In this document: positions 11,613-22,800 of the stretch, piece after piece | Position numbering within the stretch: position 1 is the first letter of the stretch | How the letters are laid out: every line of letters begins with the position of its first letter | Origin: Boletus sp. NGJ | Lineage: Eukaryota; Basidiomycota; Agaricomycetes; Boletales; Boletaceae | DNA: 64,000 nucleotides | Assembly: GCA_019096195.1 (NCBI GenBank) | Contig: JAGTXK010000219.1 | Span: 1,240,001 to 1,304,000 of the forward strand | Direction: 5' to 3' | Position numbers and translations under genes: made by a program | Notes under the pieces: generated by a model | Databases searched by the model: none | What the model was told of the DNA's origin: nothing | The model's input: the letters and a program-made list of their open reading frames with translations, nothing else

Positions 11613-14600
11613 ATGGATAGTATGTACCCGAATGTGCCAAATCAATGGCCGCAGAATGTCCCCGACCCCCAACATGTCCATGTTGACGGCGCACCACCCT
11701 CAAACGACGACTGGAAAGACCGTTCCGCGCCCACCACCAGTGCGGCTGGGTCAGCTGCTGCGCAGTCAGGCTTGGATCTGAACGACTTTGGGTTGGGCGA
11801 TATACCGGGTAAGCACTCCTTCAGGCGCCCATCAACGAGCCTTGAACAAAATTGTTTGACTTTTGCATCCAACAGGACCGTCGACGTCCACCGCAATATC
11901 ACCGCCACCACAATCGTACTATGCCCATCCATATCAAAGCTTTTACATCTCCACCGTCCCTGCGCCATACAATGCCATGGCATATGGTTCTATGGCTTGG
12001 TCGAATTCCTCGGCACCCTTGCCACTCTCGAGTTATTCGACACTAAATGGTGCAACCACGTCGTCACTCTCGCAGTCCTCGACGTCTCAACAACAGATGC
12101 CTTCTCCTCCACCCCCTCCACCCCCTCCGCCCCAGCTGATGATTGAGTAAGTCGATCAGGATTTCGGGCCCACAGTGACTGATACTCATCTCACAGCCCC
12201 GCATTGACGACGATCAGTGATACGGAGACCGGTCGACCATATTCACAACCTTCCAACCAAGTTGTACCAGCAACGCAGCCAGCTCAATCGCGACAACAAC
12301 CCCAATATCCGTATCAGCAACCTACATTATCGATTAATCCTTCTTATGTTCTTCCATCGCATTTTTATTCGCATTCTCCACAACATCAGCATACACAATC
12401 ACAATCTCCACCTGCCACGCTCTCTCCTCATGTCCTTCATACTCCCTCCGCTTCCATGACCGGTGCCTTGTCTTCCTTTTACTCTCCGTCCACATCATCT
12501 ACATCGACCAGCACCTCCACGGTTTCGTTCAACCCTCAGGCCCGAAAGGACAAATTCTCGGCTGATATCAGATTCCTTCTCCAGCCCAATTCGTTCACTG
12601 GAGCTGGCGCTGTCAACTCTCTTGTTTTGCATGTCGACACTTTTGGATCTCAGGATGTAGACCCGACTACCCGGCTGGAGATACTGACGAAAATCAGAGA
12701 CAACGCCGGAAATCATTATTTCCGAGCGTGGCTGGAAAATGTCGCTGCGATGGATATCACTCGCGAATGGCTGAAAGCCGGTCTCATGGCGAAGAGCGAT
12801 AGCCTTTTAGTTGAAACCATAATGCCGTTGCTCCATGTCAGTTTGATTCGAGTTGCTGGAGCACGAGATGAGCCTGATAAGCTCCCTTTAGATCGTGGAT
12901 AGGCTTCCTATGACGGTTGATGCCCTGAAGGCGTCAAAGCTGGGCAAGATCATTGTCAAACTGGTCAAGGAACCACCAGCACCAGGTGAGCGCCGTTTCA
13001 GCGCAATTCATTCTTCCTTTGTGTCCAATGGAGATATACATACGTCTACCCCAGCATTGAAACGTGCTCGTCTGTCGTATCATAATCTAAGCGAAAAACC
13101 TCATGTATCTAACAATCGTCTGTTTGCCGTTGTCCTGCCGCAGCGATCAAGGATATGGCGTCGAATTTAGAGCGGAAATGGCGTCTGTTGGTCGAAACTG
13201 CCACAAAACAGGCAGAAAGTAATCCGATCGAGGGTGGGTCACGTCAGTTTGTTTCCGCGGTCCGACGAGCGCTAACTTCCATTCCAGATGTGAAACTAAA
13301 GAAACGGAAGCTGAGCGAGCCGCCAGCTGCCAAAGCACCACCACCCGCAAAGAAGGCTGCCGTCACACCTACAGCATCTTCTTCCAAGGTCACCGTGAAG
13401 AAGGAGGCGAAGCCAGTATCCTTGCCCGTCAAAGACTCGCGATCGGATTCGTCATTTTTCTCGGCTCCGAAACCCAAACCGAAACTGCCCAGCTTCAAGA
13501 AGGCCCCGGTGACTGTCAAGAAGGAGCCGGATGCGAATGTCGCACAACCATCGTCGATCGATCCATTTCAGGAAGCGCTCAAGTCTATGGGTAAAGGACG
13601 GAAAGCTTCTCCAGCTGTGTCCACGCCACCTTCGATTCCGGCAGCGAGCACACCCCCCGCAGGCAACGCCATTGGTAAGACGAAGCGAAAGTCGGTCTCG
13701 TGGGCGCCAGAAGGTCAGCTGGAGTCGATCCGGCTGATCGAACGTGCGGTCTACGACGATGATCCAGTAGATGTCAGCCCTCTGCTCTATTTTCACGTGT
13801 ACTGTACATTGATATCGCGTGTCTTTGACTCGTCCGATAGGGTATACATACTGCGCACAGTCTTCGCGATCTTGATCGGGGAGAAGGGGCGGCGTTGCAT
13901 GCACATTTGTTCGAAGAAGTCATTGACTGGACGGATCCAATAAGTGAGTCGCCGGGATCGTAATGGAACTCGTTCGATCGCTAACAACAGGCCCATTCTT
14001 ATAGCCATCGATATCCCGATAGACATTGATCTGGCGCAACGCGGCCTGCAAAGCGTGGAGAAGACTATTCAAGAGGAACGAGAGCAGACCGCACTCGGCG
14101 CGCTATATATGAACGCGGCGCAGATACCAGAGAGTCCGGCTGAGCCTGCCGCGATGATTCCGGAGGAGGATATAGACACAGACGTCAAGATGATGACAGT
14201 GGGACCGGAGAGCGATATGATCTTTTGGAGTGGGGCTGCACAGTCGCCGCAGGTGTCCGTCGCAGAGCTGGTGAACCAGCTCGCGGCTGGTGGCATGGAT
14301 CATCCAATGAATGATTCCACGGCGGGCAGCGGTCTGCCGGTGGGCTTTGACCCGAACATACTGTCGTCCATACCGCCAGAGCAGATGCAACAATTGATGC
14401 AGCAGGCACAGGCGCTGCTCAATCCGGCGCAAGCGCCGGGTGGCAGTGGCCAGCCAGCGCCATTTGGTGGTGCGAGCCAAGCGCCGGGTTGGAATTCCCC
14501 GGGCCAGTTCCAAGAATTCGGGCAGGAGTTCGCCGGGGACGATGCCGGCGCTCGGGCTCGATGGGCAGTTGACAGAGGGCGAGGACGTGGGGTTCGTGGA

Positions 14601-14803
14601 CGCGGTGGACGAGGGAGGGGCGGGGGCGATGAGGGCTCATATAGAAGTAGTAAACGAAGACCATGCAGTTTCTTTGCGGAAGGAAGGCGAGCATCGATTA
14701 CATCTGAATGTTGAGAGTGGAAAAAAACTGACTAGCTGTCTTTCGTGACCGCAGATGCAGATATGGCGACCAATGCGACTTTAGCCATGAACCCATTTTT
14801 TAG
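11613..14803 (+). CDS. PNUTS: PNUTS-like PP1 regulatory subunit (TFIIS-N, RVxF motif, CCCH finger)
   Basis: Nuclear targeting subunit of protein phosphatase 1, which in animals dephosphorylates RNA polymerase II and SPT5 at termination. Nine exons are supported: 11613-11808, 11876-12146, 12197-12836, 12892-12985, 13144-13233, 13288-13772, 13841-13943, 14005-14686 and 14755-14803. A low-complexity Ser/Pro/Gln N-terminus precedes a TFIIS N-terminal (LW) domain in exons 3-5 (FLLQPNSF through WLKAGLMAKSDSL to KASKLGKIIVKLVKE). A basic linker leads to KRKSVSWAPEGQLE, which fits the PP1-binding [K/R]xVx[F/W] motif and matches animal PNUTS KTVTW in position and context. Near the end are RGRGRGVRGRGG-type repeats and a CCCH zinc finger (C-x7-C-x5-C-x3-H; CSFFAEGR then CRYGDQCDFSH). 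The last intron begins GC, and splicing it is what restores the finger. The whole domain order matches PNUTS. Confidence 0.88.
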
Positions 14804-15161
14804 TGCCCCTGTGTTATTCTACGACCGGTTTCTCTCTCATGCGGTACTGTTTATGATCATACATATCTTGTCCAGTCGAGGTTAATCCGTGAGTCGGGTC
14901 AGTACTATCATGGTCATGCTCAGCTTAAGTCGCCGCGAAATCAGTTGGAGCATCCTAGTAGTACAGAAAACTTTAAATAACACATTGATCAAGGCACCAC
15001 CAGAATCCGAGCAACAGCAGCCAAAGGATAGAAAGATATATGTAACAGCCAGACACACCCAATTCAGAGGGAGGGGGCTGATATGATGACCATGCACATT
15101 CACAATATACTTCCGACGCCTCGATAGCGACACAAGATATTCCACAAAAATCCGCCAGATG

Positions 15162-18100
15162 CTAACCGTTCCGCTTTTGTTTACGTGTCCTTTTTGATTG
15201 TGGTTCAGCGTTGCCGATTGTCGGCGAGTTGGTATCGTTGGGTTTGCGTTTGAGGGTTGCCGCGGTCAGTGTTGGGGTGGATGAGGTCAGTCCCGCCTGC
15301 GAAGGAGCGGGAGGCTGATTAGGTGCTGGGGGAGTGGGGCCGGAGGTGGGGAGCTTACTCTGCTTTGGGGGGACATCAGCAGAGGGCAGCGGCGGAATAT
15401 TTTGAGGTGAATTGCCTGATGGCATAGAGTGTATAGGAATAATTGATGATGACATGCCCGGATACAGCGCCGATGTGGGTGGACCGCCATAGCCCTGGAA
15501 AAGCCCAGGTCCACTACTGCCTGGAACTGGACCCATGTATGCACCGTTGACAATTGGGTTATGTGCTCCCTCCCGGAGTTTCTTCGCCAGCGCTGAGAGA
15601 GCATCTACGTGGAGAATTTTGTCAGGGGGCGTATTCATATGTATTCGGGAGTGGCGTAGCTACCCATCGGCCCCAGATTCGTTTCGTTTGCGAAGGCAAT
15701 CAAGTCTGTCATCTGACTTACGCTCTCGGCCAGCTGCAAAATGAAAACAATTTGGATCATCGCCCGAGATAAACGTCGTTTGGTACGGACCTCTAGACAT
15801 CGCATAGTGGCTTGTGGGATGCCAAAAGCGTTGACTGGTTCACCTGGTATTGATGCATGGTCGATCAAAATGCGAGGGTCGTCCCATTGTCTATCCTCCT
15901 CTCGTTGACCGACAGATGCACCATTCGGGCTGGGAGTAGGAGCATTACGCGAACGAGGTGTCTTGGGCGTTTCGACAGTACGTTGACCAGCGATACCATC
16001 GAGGGAGATAAACTTTTCGTGCGTATGCGCATCGAACTGAAGCTGATCAAACCTGAGCGTAAATGGGGTTTGCTGTTGTGTAGGACTGGTGAGTGGAACG
16101 ATGATGACATGGACCGTTAGGGGGCCGCGCAGTGTAACGGTGTATCCGTTATTATACTTGTACGTCCACACTGCGCTGACACATTCCACGACTGCGTGGT
16201 GTTGGGCAATAAGTCTCTCGCGCGCGCCGTCGAGTGACAGTGTCATCGACTTGACTCCCGATTGCGTGGTCACCAGAAAAAAACGGGGTAATATGGGAAC
16301 GCCGATTTCTGTACGCGGTGTCGTCGGTGATTAATGCCAACGTTGCGATTTAAGCTGTCAGAGAACGGCAATGTAACGTACCAAACGGTTTAGCTTCGTT
16401 CCTTTGGTTATCTTTCCACAGAGTAACCTTCATGATCGCCTTCGGCGTAAAATATTCTTGCACTAGGCTGGTCCAATATGATAATTGATGTTTCTAACAA
16501 AGAATCAGGAGTGAAATCAAAGTTAACGAGAAGATTGACAGCAAACGAAGAAAGGGACTAACGAGAGGATTCTCATTCGAAAGTTGTCCACTAAACTGCA
16601 GTAAACGAGTGAGCCCTTGACCAAGCCCCACTGGGGGGGCTACCCTGCTCATGTGAAGCATCAGGATCTAAATACCATCAGTGACGCTCGGAACTCACAC
16701 AGGATGCCGTGGGATGACGGGAGGTTGAGGTTGTGACGTACTCGCTTCCGAGGAAGCCGCATTCGTGGCAGGCGAATTGGTGGTCGGCCCCTGCGGTGGG
16801 CGAGGGGCTATGGGCTGCTGCACGGACGGGGATTGTCGCTGCTGATGAGGTGATGACTGAGGAGGCTGGGTATGAGGGGTTATTCGGGCGGAAGGGAGAT
16901 GTCCAGATGAAGAAGGAAGTTGTGATTGACTATTCCGTGGTGTGTGTGATGGTCCTGCCTGTGAGGGTGGGCGACCTGGCTGCCCTTGTGGCTGCGACTG
17001 TGGTCGTTGTGGTTGTTGCTGCACATGTGTAGCCATGGGATCTGACGGAGAGTGTCGATGAGGTGGGGGCATTTGCCGTTGTGGTACAGAATTCCCGTGC
17101 GCAGTGCTAGGATGTGAAGGAGGACGTGCGGGTGGCGGAGGATTTGGTTGTGATACGAAATGACCTCCAAAGTTGTCATTTTGTTGAAGATGCTCGAACT
17201 GTTGTGCAGGGGTAGGTTGAAATGAAGAGCGAATTGGGGTGGAGGTATTTTGGAGACCTTCGCCGATGGACTGTGATATTTCGAGAGCGTCATTTTGCGA
17301 ACCGGGGGGAGTAAAGGGGAATGCAGCGCCGGGGTTGGGCATTCGACCTGAGCCAGGGACTATGCTCTGGGAGAAATGGTTGTTCTGGAGGCCGACGAAA
17401 GCGTTGTCAGGATGACTTATCGGACGAGGACCCGGTGCTTGCGATGGGCCCGGCTGGGTCATGATCATGTTAGAAGTGGCATGCTGCTGCTGAGAATGTG
17501 CACCTGGGCGGGGTGAAGAGGTGAGGGAGGAGGCATGGTGAGGATGGCCGGGAACGGTGGACTGAAACGAATTTTGAGATAAAGGCTGCTGGAGACCCGC
17601 CTGCGGCATGCCTGGGGGTTGCGGTAGACTGTTCATGATCTGGGATGGTGCGGAGGGTGCCCTGAGAGTGTTCTGTGGCACAGCGGTAGCGCTCGGTTGA
17701 CGACCCATTAAATCTGGGGAAATTGATCCCGGGATGGAGGAAGGTAAGCGAGACATGATGGGCTGCTGGGGAGGGGGGCGAATGTGGGCAGACATGTTAG
17801 ACTGTGGATTGATGGCCATGTTGATACCGTTGAGGGAGGGTTGGGCGGGATGCATGCCAGGGACATGTGAGGCGGCTTGGTTGAGGCCCTGCGGATGAGA
17901 CTGGACACGGCGAACCTGTACACCATTCATGCCTTGCTGCATCATGCCTGCAGGAAAAGCCATGGATTGGAGCGGGTTATGTCCGAGCTGGGCCATATGA
18001 GATGCGCCGGGGGGCGCCGCGGATGTATTCATCTGTGGGTTCTGACCCTGCTGTATTGCATTCTGACGCATCTGGTACCTCGCTGCGGTGACCTGGAGAG

Positions 18101-18311
18101 GTGAGTTGTTGTTGTTCTGGACGCCGGTCGCGAGCATGGCCATGGAGGGATTTGGAGCGTTGGGCATGAGGCCGATGTGGTTTGTGGACTGCTGCTGCTG
18201 GGGAGGCTGCTGCTGGGAGGGGAGAAAGTGGGGGGAGTTGATGGGCACCTGGGTGAGCTGGGGGATGTTCTGCTGTGGACGCAGCATGTCGGGGGGAGGA
18301 CGAACGTTCAT
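15162..18311 (-). CDS. LIM-domain-binding (LDB1/PtaB-type) transcription co-regulator
   Basis: Starts at the ATG at 18311 (MNVRPPPDMLRPQQNI). A first exon of over 530 codons is rich in Gln, Pro and Ser and looks disordered. The conserved LIM-bind core begins in exon 2 (GLGQGLTRLLQFSGQLSNE) and runs through VTTQSGVKSMTLSLDGARER, HHAVVECVSAVWTYKYNNGY and FDQLQFDAHTHEKFISLDG. After further introns come LIAFANETNLGPM and DALSALAKKLREGAHNP. A basic end (KRTRKQKRNG, stop at 15162) may be a nuclear signal. By family knowledge, fungal relatives (Aspergillus PtaB, Candida Mfg1) pair with Flo8/SomA-type factors to control adhesion and development; that role is inferred here. It is head to head with IMP3 across 376 bases and tail to tail with PNUTS. 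Confidence 0.88.
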
Positions 18312-18687
18312 AGCGACTGGCGGGGAGGCGGGAGGGGGAGGAGACGAGCGAAAAAAGCAGGAAGGGGGCGAGCGCGGGACCAGAGCAGGGCGCGCTCGGC
18401 GCAGCGACGGGTGAAACGACCAGGGAAGGGGAACAGAAAGGGCCGTCGCGGCGGGGGGTGGTCGCGACGCAGATCGTCCTTGTCGGCGGGGACGATGGCG
18501 GGGAGGAGGGGGGGGTCAGAATGGAATATATGATAAGTGGGAAATATAAAAGCAAGATATGATACTTGTGATATTTTTCGCGGAGAAAGATATGTCAGAG
18601 CCTTGACGAGTACGTCGACGGCAGACCCCAACTCGCTCAGTACCCACACTCCCACACCCTCTGCCACGTGCGCGTCCTGCCACTAAA
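18312..18687. promoter_or_regulatory. Bidirectional promoter region, LDB-type gene / IMP3
   Basis: 376 bases separate the divergent ATGs. The half near the LDB-type gene is purine-rich on the plus strand (gggaggaggggggg and similar), so the LDB transcript would begin in pyrimidine-rich sequence, as is common at fungal starts. No TATA box was recognised. Confidence 0.5.
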
Positions 18688-19484
18688 ATGGTCCGCAAAC
18701 TCAAACATCACGAGCAAAAACTCCTCAAAAAAGTCGATTTTCTCGTCGTGCGTCCACCCTCTGACCCCCTCGAGACCCCCCCAGGCTGACCACTGCGACA
18801 GTGGAAGCAGGATGCCAACATTCGCGAGGTCAAGGTCCTCCGCAGGTACCACATACAGAACCGAGACGACTACCACAAGTCAGTCCCCCTCCGCACGTCC
18901 TGCCCGTCACTCATCTCCCCCAGATACAACAAGCTGTGCGGTGCTCTCCGCTCGTATGCACACCGCCTCTCCATGCTCCCCGCACAAGACCCCTTTCGCG
19001 CCCAGATGGAGGGCCACCTCCTCTCCAAGCTCTACGACATCGGCGTCCTCACCTCACACGCAAAGCTCAGCGACGTCGACAACAAGCTCACCGTCGCCGC
19101 CTTCTGCCGGCGTCGTCTCGCCGTGTTCATGTGCATGAGCAAGATGGCCGAGACAGTCAGTACGGTACGTACTCTTTTCGTGCACCTCTCTGCCACGCAT
19201 ACACACACCGCCCCAGGCCGCCAAATTCATCGAACAGGGTCATGTCCGCGTCGGTCCCGATACAATCACTGATCCTGCCTTTCTCGTCACAAGGCACGTC
19301 TTTTTCCCTCCGTCGCACGCACCCCCTCACCCTGTCTCCAGGCATATGGAGGACTTTGTCACCTGGGTAGATACCTCCAAACTCAAGCGCACAGTCATGG
19401 CATACAACGACGAGGTCAGTCCCTTCGTGACCTCTCCATGTCCTTACTGACCGCATCCAGCTTGACGATTTCGATCTGTTGTGA
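18688..19484 (+). CDS. IMP3: U3 snoRNP protein IMP3
   Basis: Small-subunit processome protein that helps U3 snoRNA base-pair with pre-rRNA during 18S processing in the nucleolus. Six exons are supported: 18688-18747, 18802-18878, 18924-19164, 19217-19293, 19342-19414 and 19461-19484. The protein starts [19 protein letters not shown] and continues [38 protein letters not shown] and [20 protein letters not shown]. An S4 RNA-binding segment follows ([19 protein letters not shown], then [15 protein letters not shown]). The end is [15 protein letters not shown] then DELDDFDLL, the family's usual ending, so it looks complete at about 183 residues. The fourth intron starts AG|GCACGT, a GC-AG intron; splicing it joins LVTR to HMEDF as conserved. 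Confidence 0.95.
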
Positions 19485-19899
19485 GCCCCCGCTACTCTGC
19501 ATGTCGAGGCCGGCTCGCAAGCCCGCCGCCGATACCATTATTTTGGGTATGCTGTCGTCCCAGTCCGATGGCGGACTTTGCGCGGAAATTCGCCACATTG
19601 CGCTAGTGTTACTTCTGTCTTCACGAGCGTCTATGCGAATGCAATTCTGTACCTTGTGTCCATCCCTGTACTGTACTAGCACCGAGAGTAACGAATGCGG
19701 TTTTTCACGCGAGTTGTCAAACATGCCCTAACTATTGACATTACACGCCGCCAACAAAGTTGTCAAAGTCTTATTCTCTACAACCATATCTCCCTCCTTT
19801 ATTTTTTCCCTCTCATTCTCATACACATACTATCTTTCTTTCTTGGAGGCAAACATCCGCTAGCCTGTCTTTTGGGGGTGCAGTGTTTCGACCAGAACG
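19485..19899. other. IMP3 3' region and kinesin-3 upstream region
   Basis: 415 bases between two plus-strand genes. The second half (about 19790-19860) is strongly pyrimidine-rich (ctccctcctttattttttccctc and similar), as often seen just upstream of fungal transcription starts. No gene is seen here. Confidence 0.5.
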
Positions 19900-22800
19900 A
19901 TGGCGGAAGCCGGTGACGGGAACATCAAGGTCGTGGTACGATGTAGGCCTCTCAATAGTCGCGGTACGCTTCATACACACACCGCCTTTTGGCATACCTC
20001 ATCACTCATTCACCCCCTACTTCTCTTTCGTCGTCCTTCTCGCGAATCGATCATGTAGAACTCGCAAGAGGCGCCAGACCGCTCATCCGCATGCAAGGCA
20101 ACCAGACGTTCCTGGATCCGCCTGAAACTGGCTCCTCCCAGGACACCAAGCGTGCCACGGAGCGGAAAACGATGGCCTTTAGCTTTGACAGGAGTTATTG
20201 GTCTGCTGGGCCTCGCGACGAGCCGGGGTATTGTTCGCAGCAGACCCTGTACGATGATCTGGGGATGGAATTGTTGGACCATGGATTTGCGGGTTTTAAT
20301 GCGTGTATTCTGGCTTGTGAGTCTCTTGCGATCCTGTCACTCTGTTGCCCACCGTCGTGCTGAGATACGCGACGTGCGTGCTAAGATGGTCAGACTGGTG
20401 AGCGACTTCCCTCTCCTGTTGAGCATGAGATATTCAAGCACCGACCTCGATAGGTTCTGGTAAATCTTATAGGTATGTTCCATACTGCATCGTGTATGTG
20501 CCTAAAGTCCGTTGACCTGGCCATTGGACAGTATGATGGGATGTATGTGCTCCACAGTGTCGTACCGTCGCACTCATTGACAGGCCACGCCATCTCAGAT
20601 GGGTCTGACAAAGGAATTATACCTTTAACATGCTCGGAGCTGTTTGTACGCGTAGAACAGAAGAAGGCCAACGATCCCAATGTCAATTTCACAGTAGAGG
20701 TATCATACATCGAGGTATGTCTCACCCACTCGTTCGACATCTGTCGTCACAATGCAGTGACTGCAGATATACAACGAAAAAGTGCGCGACCTCCTGAACC
20801 CGAAAAATACGGGGAACTTGCGTGTTCGAGAACACCCAAGTCTGGGACCATACGTCGAGGATCTTTCCAAGTTGGTCGTGAGCAGTTATCATGAGATGAT
20901 GACGCTCATGGATGAGGGGAATAAGGCGCGGACGGTCGCTGCCACCAACATGAACGAGACGTGAGTCATGATGTTGCACTCTCCGCACTCATCCGGGGTA
21001 CTCAACACACAGGTGTTCAGGTCGTCTCGATCCCATGCCGTATTTACCCTGCTGTTGACCATGAAGAAACATGACGTCGACACGAACCTAGATACTGAGA
21101 AAGTATCCCGGATCAGGTCAGCGCTCGCCTTAGAAGCTTTGCATGGCTCCAACTGATGCCTACTTGCAAGCTTGGTCGACTTGGCAGGTTCAGAGCGAGC
21201 TAACTCGACAGGGGCGACCGGTCAACGTCTCAAAGAAGGTGCAAACATCAATAAATCGCTTACGACGCTCGGAAAGGTCATCTCTCAACTCGCCCTCGCG
21301 AGTCAGGACGCAGGCAAAAAGGGAAAGAAGGGAAAGGGCGACGAATTCATTCCTTATCGCGATTCTGTGAGAACAAATTTCTCCCCATTCCACCTTTTTC
21401 TTTAACTCTGACGGACATGCTGTCGAACTCTAGGTTTTGACATGGCTACTCAAGGACAGCTTGGGGGGAAACTCGAAGACGGCCATGATTGCCGCCATTT
21501 CACCGGCTGATTACGAGGAGACGTTGAGTACACTACGATACGCTGATCAGGCGAAGAAGATCAAGAACAAGGCCGTTGTGAACGAGGATCCGAACGCGAA
21601 ACTCGTTCGCGAGCTCAAGGAAGAGTTAGAGTTACTCAGGGGTGAGTATACGCGGATGCTGCTGTGTGATGTATTGCATATTGAGTTCACTGGAAGCTCG
21701 CGTGGCGTCCTCAAGTGGAGAGGATACATTCGACCCGCATATACCCCCAGAGAAACAGAAGGTCACATACCAGACGAAGGACGGAAAGATCAAGACGGTA
21801 ACAAAGGCAGAGTTGCAGGAACAGATGGAAACGAGCGAAAAGTTGATGCAGAGCTTGAACGAGACGTGGGAGGAAAAGTTGGCGAGAACGCAGGAGGTGC
21901 AGAAAGAACGAGAAAAGGCTCTGGAGGAGTTGGGCATTACGGTAGAGAAGAACCTTGTCGGTGTGCACACCCCAAAGAAGGCTAGTATGTTACAGGCGCC
22001 AAATCAACTTCACTGACATACTTTTTATAGATGCCACACCTGGTGAACTTGGTGAGTAGTATACGAAAGTATTGGATCATATATTGACCACACCTTTTCC
22101 CCGCTCAGAACGAAGGCAAGCATTGGCACTGCTTCATACTTGTTTCAAATTGATGATGCAGTCCACAGACCCATTAATGAGCGAATGTTTGATATATCAG
22201 CTCAAATTCGGTCGTACTATGGCATGTTCGCTCGTGTTCTGATGTCGTTAACGAGTATTCAGCTTGAGGGAACAGGTGGGCCGCCTGGACAGCGAAAAAC
22301 CGGCAGCAATCCGGCTCAGTGGAGACAACATATCTGAAGAACACTGTGCGTTCGAGAATGTCGATGGTAGAGTCACGTTGCATGTCATGCCCGATAGCGT
22401 GACGGTAGGTGTGTCTCTAGGAGCTCTTGCAGGCTACTGACTTGTTTCGGTAGTTCCTGAACGGAAAGCAAATCACACCGGGTCAGGTGAGTATCACGGT
22501 GGTATTTGAAGCGGTTCGTCTTAATCGTGTTTTTCTAGCCATACAAGCTACGGTCGGGTTATCGAATCATTCTCGGTGCGTCTAATGTGCTAGCGTAGTC
22601 TGCAACCTTCGTCGTTCACCAACTCTTGAACAGGGGATAATCATGTTTTCCGGTTTAACAACCCTGAAGAGGTTCGAAAACAGCGTGATCGAGCGACCGC
22701 CCGATCGAATTTACACCTAAGTGTTTCTGCTGCCGACCTCGAGGGCGCTGAGGTCAATCCTTCGCCCTCGACTCGTCCTGCGTCCAGAGCCTCTTCCGCG

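Noticed and set aside
16733-17032. Plus-strand ORFs opposite the LDB-type first exon, and similar ones opposite other Pro/Gln-rich exons
   Set aside because: They are mirror readings of low-complexity coding sequence on the minus strand.
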